Position numbers and translations under genes: made by a program
Notes under the pieces: generated by a model
Seen by the model: only the letters and a program-made list of their open reading frames with translations
Told to the model about the DNA's origin: nothing
Database searches by the model: none
Assembly (NCBI GenBank): GCA_004009845.1
Contig: RMBW01000135.1
Location: 1-64,000 of the forward strand
Direction: 5' to 3'
Origin: Davidsoniella eucalypti
Lineage: Eukaryota > Ascomycota > Sordariomycetes > Microascales > Ceratocystidaceae
Length of the DNA stretch: 64,000 nucleotides
In this document: one piece after another, positions 57,303 through 64,000 of the stretch
Numbering within the stretch: the first letter of the stretch is position 1
Layout of the letters: each line of letters opens with the position of its first letter

Positions 57303-58283
57303 ATGGACACTGAGATCATAGACTGGCAAGATCGCATCTTCCTCCAGGCGCTTATGAGCCGCGGCTCAATGACGCAGCCGGAAGCCGAAGCCTTCATCAC
57401 CAAACTGCACGGATCCAACGACATCGATGTCGACCAGACACTAGAAAGCCTCATTATTCGCACTCGTACCAACATCCAGGTCTTTGACTACGATATCCGC
57501 GTAGCTATTGACCAGCGCAATGCTGAAAAGACATACTGTTTCGTCAACAGCACGTCAGACCCGGCAACCCAGCTAGCCACTAGCTATCCCCCAGACGAGC
57601 TCAGCTTCATCCGCCGACTACTCGACGCCATATTCATAACCTACAATACCCCGCGCATGGAGGTCATGGCTCTCTCTAAAGCACAATGTATATCCCTAAG
57701 CCGTCCATCTGCAACCAGCAGCATGAGTCGGGTTTCCCAAAACCCACAGTCTCCCAACTCATCTCAGCCCGTCGACCGTGGAATAGCGCACAGCGAGGTC
57801 AATCGCATCCTACTAGAGCTAGTTCAGGCTGGCTGGTTTACGCACAGTTCTGACGGCTTCTATACGCTTTCTGTGCGTGCAATTGCCGAGTTGAGGTCAT
57901 GGCTCGTCGATACATACGATGGCGAAGCTAGCGAAGATAGCTGGCCGCGCATCAAAAACTGCAAGGCATGCCATGAAATTATAACTCAAGGCCAGAGATG
58001 TCCAACGCCAGTGTGTACAGTTCGGCTACATCATCACTGCGTAGAGACATTCTTTCGCTCAAGACGAAATGCTGATTGTCCGACATGTAATGTGCCCTGG
58101 GCAGACACCAATCATGTGGGTGAGAGGGCTATAACTGGAGGCAGGATATTCCAGCAGTCAAGGACTGGGAGATCACGTATTAGTAATGTTGCTGAGGAAG
58201 CCTTTCGTCAAGAAAATGGGCCTGATGAGCCAGATACTGTTATAGAAGAGGAAGAAGAAGAGGAAGAAGAAGATGAAGACTAA
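57303..58283 (+). CDS. NSE1: Nse1, RING-like subunit of the SMC5/6 complex
   Basis: Single exon, 326 residues; ATG at 57303 (the frame extends upstream but from a non-ATG codon). Winged-helix region in the first two thirds (FLQALMSRGSMTQPEAEAF, SEVNRILLELVQAGWF) and a C-terminal variant RING: CKACHEIITQGQRC, then LHHHCVETFF and ADCPTCNVPW, giving Cys/His zinc ligands in the C4HC3-like pattern of Nse1. The protein ends in a long Glu/Asp tail. Nse1 pairs with Nse3 and Nse4 in the SMC5/6 complex, acting in recombinational DNA repair, and has ubiquitin-ligase activity stimulated by Nse3. Length matches the family. Confidence 0.92.
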   Translation: MDTEIIDWQDRIFLQALMSRGSMTQPEAEAFITKLHGSNDIDVDQTLESLIIRTRTNIQVFDYDIRVAIDQRNAEKTYCFVNSTSDPATQLATSYPPDELSFIRRLLDAIFITYNTPRMEVMALSKAQCISLSRPSATSSMSRVSQNPQSPNSSQPVDRGIAHSEVNRILLELVQAGWFTHSSDGFYTLSVRAIAELRSWLVDTYDGEASEDSWPRIKNCKACHEIITQGQRCPTPVCTVRLHHHCVETFFRSRRNADCPTCNVPWADTNHVGERAITGGRIFQQSRTGRSRISNVAEEAFRQENGPDEPDTVIEEEEEEEEEDED

Positions 58284-59163
58284 GATGAAGACATAATGGA
58301 TTAATGATTAAGTATATAAATGCTAAACTACGTAAATAATAGTTCTTGTTCGCTTCAAGTCAAAGAGTGACTATGTACGCTGAATATACATATCTTATAT
58401 GTGTTGACATTCATATAAAAACTTGGTGAAGAAGGATAAGGACAGGTTCCAATTTCAATTGGATGTATTCTGATATGTACACACTATACTATACATTCCG
58501 TTCCTTAAACTGATTCCATTTTCTACTTAGAGGATTTAAGGGTTGGGAACAAGCAGGCGGCGATTTTAACATTGAATATTAGGGTTAGTTGAAATATCAT
58601 GACATCACTTTTGCAGAGAATCAAAGGGAAGCTTTGCATCAAGTCTACTGCTAACCAAACAAAGAGAATAAAGAAACGATGAGGTCACAGGCTGACATAA
58701 GGCGAAACGGCATTGAAGCTTAGAAGCCATCTTCCTACTGTTCTTTTCCTTTTTTACATAGAAATGTGGTAGCAGGCCTCCCGTCAGCCACCAAAGCAAA
58801 CGAATATATACGACATAGTTCGTTTGAGAGAATCGGGACTCGATCCTGTAGAATAGCTCCCTCTTAAGCGCCGGTTGGACATATATTCTTATCGTCGTTA
58901 TCATCATAATTATCGTGCCAGGAAACCTACCTCCTTTCCTTTTTTCTATCATATCAATTGGACCACTGTGCACTTTATTTGTCGCAAGTCTGATGAAACG
59001 CTAAGCCTAATAAAGCCCAGCATTTTACAATCAGTCTTTTTAGCGCCGCTATAGAGACATCAGCTGCTATTGATTAAATGATATTTTCGTTCTTGTCTTT
59101 TGTTTCTTCTTTTCTTTATAACTTCCTACCTATTCTCTCTCTATTCCGTACTACCTAGTCAAA
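58284..59163. other. spacer between Nse1 and membrane protein gene
   Basis: AT-rich. The last 70 nt are CT-rich with a TTTATAAC element at about 59116-59123, some 45 nt before ATG 59164, a plausible core promoter. No gene recognised. Confidence 0.4.
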
Positions 59164-60733
59164 ATGCTTGAATTCTTCGCTTACAAGAAGCTCGTAAAGC
59201 ATCGTGCCGACAAAGCTGTGTCGCTCGGTAATTCGACCAAGACGACCGCGGAAAATAGCACTGAAACCGAAGCTAGTTCGTCTCTAGGAACTACTAATAC
59301 GAATGCCGCGGACGTGCCCCCTACATCTTCGCCTGGCGCTTCTACAATAGCCGCGACTCCGGCGGCATCACCTGAGTCTACTACTCCCGGCGTGCCAGAA
59401 ACCACTACACAAGATCATATTGTGAGCACTTCTATAGATGCCCCAAAACTGCCCGAACGGCCTGCTACTGCGGCAGTGAAAGACGGCGAAATCATCCCAG
59501 CCTCGCCGGTGTTACGCTCGGAAGACGAGTCGTTCTTGCACTCGTTGTTCGATTGGGATGCGTTCATGAACGCTTCTGGCGATGACGTCGCTTCTAGGCC
59601 GCCACTACCTCCCCGGCCCAGCGATGATAGCACAGGAGCGAGCTCTCAGGCCGCAGCTGCCTCTTCTATCGCCCCTCCTGCGCCAGTCGAGGCCAAGAAG
59701 AAGAATCGGCTATCTGCGTTCTTCCGTAGAGATAGTGTTCGCCGCAAGATCAAGAAAGAAGCTGCTGCCACTAGTTCTTCTCCTGCGGGCCTTGCCGTTC
59801 CTGGATCCACAGAAGACAGCTCATCGACGTCCAAGATCGCGCCAGCATCGCCCAACGACGCCCAGAACGAAGCCGACGACATCAACCACGTTCTGGACGG
59901 CCTGAACCTATCGGCGTCGTCGTCAGGAAACCGTGCCTTCAGTATATCCGAGGAATCAGCTCAGCTCGTACAACGCTTCACACTGATCCTCAAGGATCTC
60001 GTCAATGGTGTACCGACGGCTGCTGGTGACATGAAGAACCTCATCGAAGACACTGATGGTACTCTAGCGCGCTCCTACGAGAAACTGCCGTCGGGCCTTA
60101 AGAAGCTCGTGCAGAGCCTCCCGGCTAAAGTAACTAGCAAGATCGGTCCGGAGATGGCCGCCGCAGCGGCTAAAAGCCAGGGCGTCGCACTTGAGGTTGA
60201 AGGCAAGGCGGCTAAGGTGGTGGCAAAGGAGGCAGCCAAGAAGATCTTTACTAGCTTGTCGTTGACGGAGATCATCGCAAACCCAATTATCATTGTTGAT
60301 ATGCTCAAGGCTATCTTGAGTGCGCTGAAGCTGCGCTGGCCGGCATTTATCGGCACCAACGCCGTACTTGGTGTAGCTTTATTCTGTAAGTCATCTACTT
60401 TAATAACCCCGCATATCATGTATATGCATGATCTCTAACAACTTCTTAGTACTTCTTTTCGTCCTTTGGTACTGCCACAAACGTGGCCGTGAAGTCCGTC
60501 TCGAACAAGAAGAGTCTGCATCTAAGACACGAGAACAGGACACGGTTGTCCTTGTAGAGGCCGAGAGCGTCGTCATAACGGAGACACCAGCGTCGCCAGA
60601 AACATCAGAACCCGTTTCTAAACCGCTAATGCTAGAAGAAGCGCCGGCGAGCGATAATGATGGGCGACCAGGTTTCTTACGCAAGTCGGCTAAGACAAGC
60701 AATACATTAGAACCCGCTATGGCTTCAAAGTGA
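59164..60733 (+). CDS. single-pass membrane protein of unknown function with disordered N-terminal half
   Basis: Two exons (59164-60385 and 60450-60733), 64-nt intron with CTAAC branch site; 501 residues. Residues 1-245 are low-complexity Ser/Thr/Ala/Pro with a PPLPPRPSDD proline motif and a basic patch (RLSAFFRRDSVRRKIKKE). A more ordered helical region follows (about 260-390: FTLILKDLVNGVPTAAGDMK, GLKKLVQSLPAKV, Ala/Lys-rich helices). The splice creates one transmembrane helix at about 398-415 (NAVLGVALFLLLFVLWYC), followed by a stop-transfer KRGRE and an acidic tail. There is no signal peptide. Without the intron, the frame would end inside the helix. I do not recognise the family. Confidence 0.82.
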
Positions 60734-61808
60734 GGTTTTTTTTGCATTTGTATCTGCTATTTATCTTCGTACATATGATTCCATGACGGCGTGCCTATTC
60801 TTTTAATATATAGAGTTGAAGAACTCCTGTTTTTATGCTAGTACATATGTTGATATATGTCAAATATTGTTTGACTTGTTCTAACTATCTATATGTCGTT
60901 ATTGCTTGTTTATGAATTGCTATATCCATTTCCTATCGCTTCATCTCTTCCACCAGGCCAATCTAGAGCACAGGCACTTCCTTATCGTGGTGCTGTTCTG
61001 TATCTTATATTGACGATGTGTCAATACCGACATTAAGGTTTGGATTTGGTATTATTTTTATAATAAATATCGTAGAGTAATATCTAGGTTTGTACTATTC
61101 TTGACCACCAAGACAAGAAGAAGCAATAAGAACTCTCTAATAAGTCTCCGTCCTCTTTTCTATGTATATATATTGTAGCTTATAAGAGTCGTGACCTATA
61201 TCTAAAAGGATATTGACTTCTTCATAGAAAAGCCTCTCGATATCGTAAGCAGCGACATTCAGTGCATAAGACTTCATATCGACGCACAACCACTATTGGT
61301 CGACCTCTACAACCATCCGACCCAGCCCCTTCTACCACATTCACTTGTCCAGCAATGGCAGGTTGAGAGTAGTATCATCGTTGGGGACTTCATCATCATC
61401 CGTGGTGGTCTGCGAACTGTGAATAATTGCAGCATGCAAATGAAGTAGTTGGTTGGTTGCAGAGGAGCATTGCTGATTTGGTAGTGGATCTCGAGAATGC
61501 TCTGGTCAACACGCACAAGACATCAATCATCGATCTCGCCTTTCTCACTGGGCAGATGAAGCAAATGAAAACTAGTTGGACGTGTGAAGGTCTCCATGGT
61601 TTGGACCACCAGTATATTAAATTGCAGTTCCACGACGCCCGAAAAAATGAAAAAGAGACAGAAAAAACAATGTAAATCATCAACAACGACTCTTCTATCT
61701 AGATTATATATAGCACTTGATATTCCTCGTCTTTGTGTTCTTCTCTCCCTGTCCTGTCCTTCTGGTCGTGTCTAGAGATACCGACTACAACGTGCTTCAT
61801 TTAATTGA
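60734..61808. other. AT-rich spacer
   Basis: An 82-codon open frame at 61427-61675 (plus) has a helical look but no family signature and no support; I did not call it. Otherwise no feature recognised. Confidence 0.35.
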
Positions 61809-63954
61809 GAACAGTTTGCCAGGCTTGCCGTCGTGCCAACCTACAAAATAGAGACGGTATTGTCTCGGCTCACAACAGGGGGACCTACTTCGGTTGCTAA
61901 TCGATCATACCCACATCTTCTCAAATCCTGGTCAGACTTCCAAGGCATTCATGAGCAGAAGTTTTCAGAGTTTCAATCCGTCTTTGAACAGGAGCATTTA
62001 TTTGATAGTTTTAATGAAACTGCTGCTGCCCAGCGTGCTTTATGCAGTCAGTGGCTATCCAGTGAGAGCGACGCGAAAAGCTTTTCCAAACCTGCCATTG
62101 AGGATCATGTCCAGGAAGTTATCAATATTTATCTACAACACGACCGATGTGACGCTACGGCCTATAATGGAGTCAAAGAAGTAATATTCAATTCGAACAC
62201 ACGATATGCCAACGAGATTCAACGACGTCAGCAGAGAGCACCAGAGCAGCAACAGTTCCAAGATTCAGTAGATTCTCAACTCCGGTATCTACTAGAGTCT
62301 CGGGCCCAGGCCTCAATGGATCTGCCTAGATCTTCGGATGAGCCAGAAAGCATCAATGTTACTAGTCTCCATCATAGAGAAAGCTCGAATACTCAGCGGG
62401 ATCAACATCAATCTGGTAGGAAAAGGGCTGCTTCATCTAGTGCTCCTGGCGAGCGTCCGTCGAGGATAAATACACCTTCGACTTCCTGGGCCTTCTATTT
62501 CGACAATGTCACTCTAGGCATCTCTTATGCTCCTCAAGACTCCCTGAACACTCCTAGAGCTGTCAAAATCGAAAAGCTACTCTTCGTTGTGGAGTACAAG
62601 GCAGCTCATAAGCTCCCTCCTGTTCAGCTTCGAGCAGCCCTAGACCATCTTTCTACTTCAGATCCATCCTTCATCTATAACAGTTTCAAAGAGGGTACAG
62701 AAACACCTTGGAATGAATCTGTTGAAGAGAAAAACAATAGAAATAGTCGTCATTTTGTTGCTTCTGCTGTGACACAGGTATATCACTACATGATTAACTC
62801 TGGGCTTCTATATGGATACATCACAACTGGCGAGTCCTTCATTTTCTTGAGTATTGATATGGCAAACCCTAGCACTGTTCATTACTCCCTCTGTATTCCC
62901 AGAGAACAAATCCCTAGTATTCCATTTCGTAATGGAGATGAAGGCCCTGTAGATCCTGAGATTATCGAGGAGCAGATTGAAAGTATCAAGCAGACGCCAG
63001 TTGCTTATATCTTGATGCTGATGCTCCTATCACTTGAACAGCGAAAACTCAGTTTAAGCGATATTCAGGCATTAAGGTCTCAAATACGCTCTCTACCAAG
63101 TTCATATGAAGATGACACATCAGGCGAAGCAGGTCCACATCTAAGCCCAGAGGCCCAGATACTCCTAGGCTAAGTGATGGTGATGATAGTAACACAGAAG
63201 GAGGAGGGGGTCATGGTAGTTTGCCTTTTCGACCTCAAGAACATACTGCTTGCCTTTCTAGTTACTGTACACAGCAGTGTCTATATGGCCTGGTCTATGG
63301 TTTTGAGTTTGACCAAGACTGTCCAAACTACCAATTTCACCGGAAAGCAAACACCGATACTCAAGATCAACAACATCAATTGAGTCCCTCTCAATTCTTG
63401 AACGCTATCAAGATCCAAATGGATACAATCTCGATAATGGCTGTGAAGATCTGGATAAACATGGTGCTGTTGGGGCCTTGTTCAAGCTCACAGTGTATCC
63501 ATATAGCTATACATTGGTTGGCAAAGGCTTTGAGAGTGAGGATACATGGCTACTTCAAAAGGAGCTCATTGTCTATTTAAAGCTCAGGAGTCTCCAAGGA
63601 ACTGTAGTTCCTGTTTGTCTTGGGAGTATCACGTTGAAGATGGGGATTCCTTTGAGATTTCATGATTATAAGCATGTTCTTCTACTTGCTTATGCTAGCG
63701 AGTCTATCACAGAGTTGCCAAAGGGAAGTTATAGTCATCTTGAAGATATGGTTTCACAAATGGCAGAGCGCGGTATTGAACACGGCGATCTTGAAGAGAG
63801 AAATATTCTCCAAAACTCTCAAACAGGGAAGTTAATGATCATTGATTTTGATATGGCTACAATTCTGGATCGGCCACCATCGCGAAAGAGGCCATTGATT
63901 GATGCTGAAGTAGAACAGAACTCGAAGCGATTGTATCATTGGATTTTGATTTGA
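61809..63954 (+). pseudogene. REase-like plus kinase-like fusion gene, frame-broken (same family as 45834-46665)
   Basis: Frame A (61809-63173) lacks an ATG at the expected start: the codon before PTYKIETVLSRLT is GTG. It encodes about 446 residues with LLFVVEYKAAHKLPPVQLR near residue 250; the E-x-K in a hydrophobic strand resembles the PD-(D/E)XK nuclease core (inference). Frame B (63122-63390) carries SSYCTQQCLYGLVYGFEFD and DCPNYQFHR, matching the 46-kb relic. Frame C (about 63315-63954) carries GALFKLTVYPYSYTLVGKG, IEHGDLEERNILQ (HGD loop) and MIIDFDMATI (DFD). Two frameshifts (about 63150 and 63395) separate A, B and C, and no intron of sensible length fixes them. Most likely a recently inactivated gene; sequencing errors or a missed upstream exon are alternatives. 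Confidence 0.72.
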
Positions 63955-64000
63955 TTATAAAAGTCAAAAAAGAAGAAGCAAAGGAAATCCACCTAGCAAC

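Noticed and set aside
61427..61675. 82-codon plus-strand frame with helical look
   Set aside because: No recognisable motif, no intron links to neighbours, and the opposite strand is open over much of the same interval.
1..64000. CRISPR arrays, bacterial operons, riboswitches
   Set aside because: The window is eukaryotic (introns, fungal families); no spaced direct-repeat array of CRISPR type exists, and the only dense repeat array codes for ankyrin units.

Overview
This is a nuclear fragment from a filamentous ascomycete (Pezizomycotina, most likely Sordariomycetes and plausibly Hypocreales). The evidence is short GT-AG introns (mostly 56-120 nt) with CTAAC-type branch sites, loosely spaced genes on both strands, and families typical of these fungi: a CFEM/Pth11-like receptor, a PNP-NACHT-ankyrin NLR-like protein, a secreted BBE-type flavoprotein, a CVNH protein and Tad-like LINE relics. 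The species cannot be told from the sequence. Exon-intron models were built by eye from splice sites, branch sites and reading-frame continuity.

Layout. 0.1-3.9 kb: PP4-type protein phosphatase catalytic subunit (minus) and a small membrane-anchored conserved protein (plus). 4-8 kb: a repeat island with two decayed LINE fragments either side of an initiator tRNA-Met gene, simple repeats, and a clean 495-bp MITE with perfect 62-bp inverted repeats. 9.4-10.9 kb: an SRPK-like kinase (minus). About 6 kb without a gene follows, then a secreted FAD-linked oxidase (16.96-19.33 kb, minus), then about 8 kb more without a supported gene. 27.5-29.2 kb: CFEM plus seven-helix receptor (plus). 32.2-33.0 kb: secreted CVNH protein (plus). 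33.7-35.3 kb: mitochondrial carrier (minus). 36.6-42.0 kb: the most striking gene, a PNP-NACHT-ankyrin protein of about 1,790 residues with 28 nearly identical repeats (minus). 42.6-45.2 kb: RBM25/Snu71-type splicing factor (minus).

45.8-46.7 kb: a truncated, frame-broken kinase-like pseudogene. 47.5-48.2 kb: a small secreted protein of unknown function. 48.7-51.1 kb: a third LINE relic (gag and endonuclease part only). 52.4-53.2 kb: mitoribosomal protein bS21m, whose start codon appears to be split by an intron. 53.5-56.2 kb: HAUS6-type augmin subunit (minus). 57.3-58.3 kb: Nse1 of the SMC5/6 complex. 59.2-60.7 kb: a single-pass membrane protein of unknown function. 61.8-63.95 kb: a second, fuller but also broken member of the kinase-like family found at 46 kb.

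Housekeeping genes (PP4, SRPK, RBM25, bS21m, HAUS6, Nse1) alternate with accessory or environment-facing genes (flavoprotein, CFEM receptor, CVNH, NLR, small secreted protein, kinase-like pseudogenes) and repeat relics. There is no operon logic and no convincing biosynthetic cluster. The candidate conflict or self/non-self component is the NLR-like gene, which carries a nucleoside-phosphorylase-type effector domain and an ankyrin array that looks under concerted evolution.
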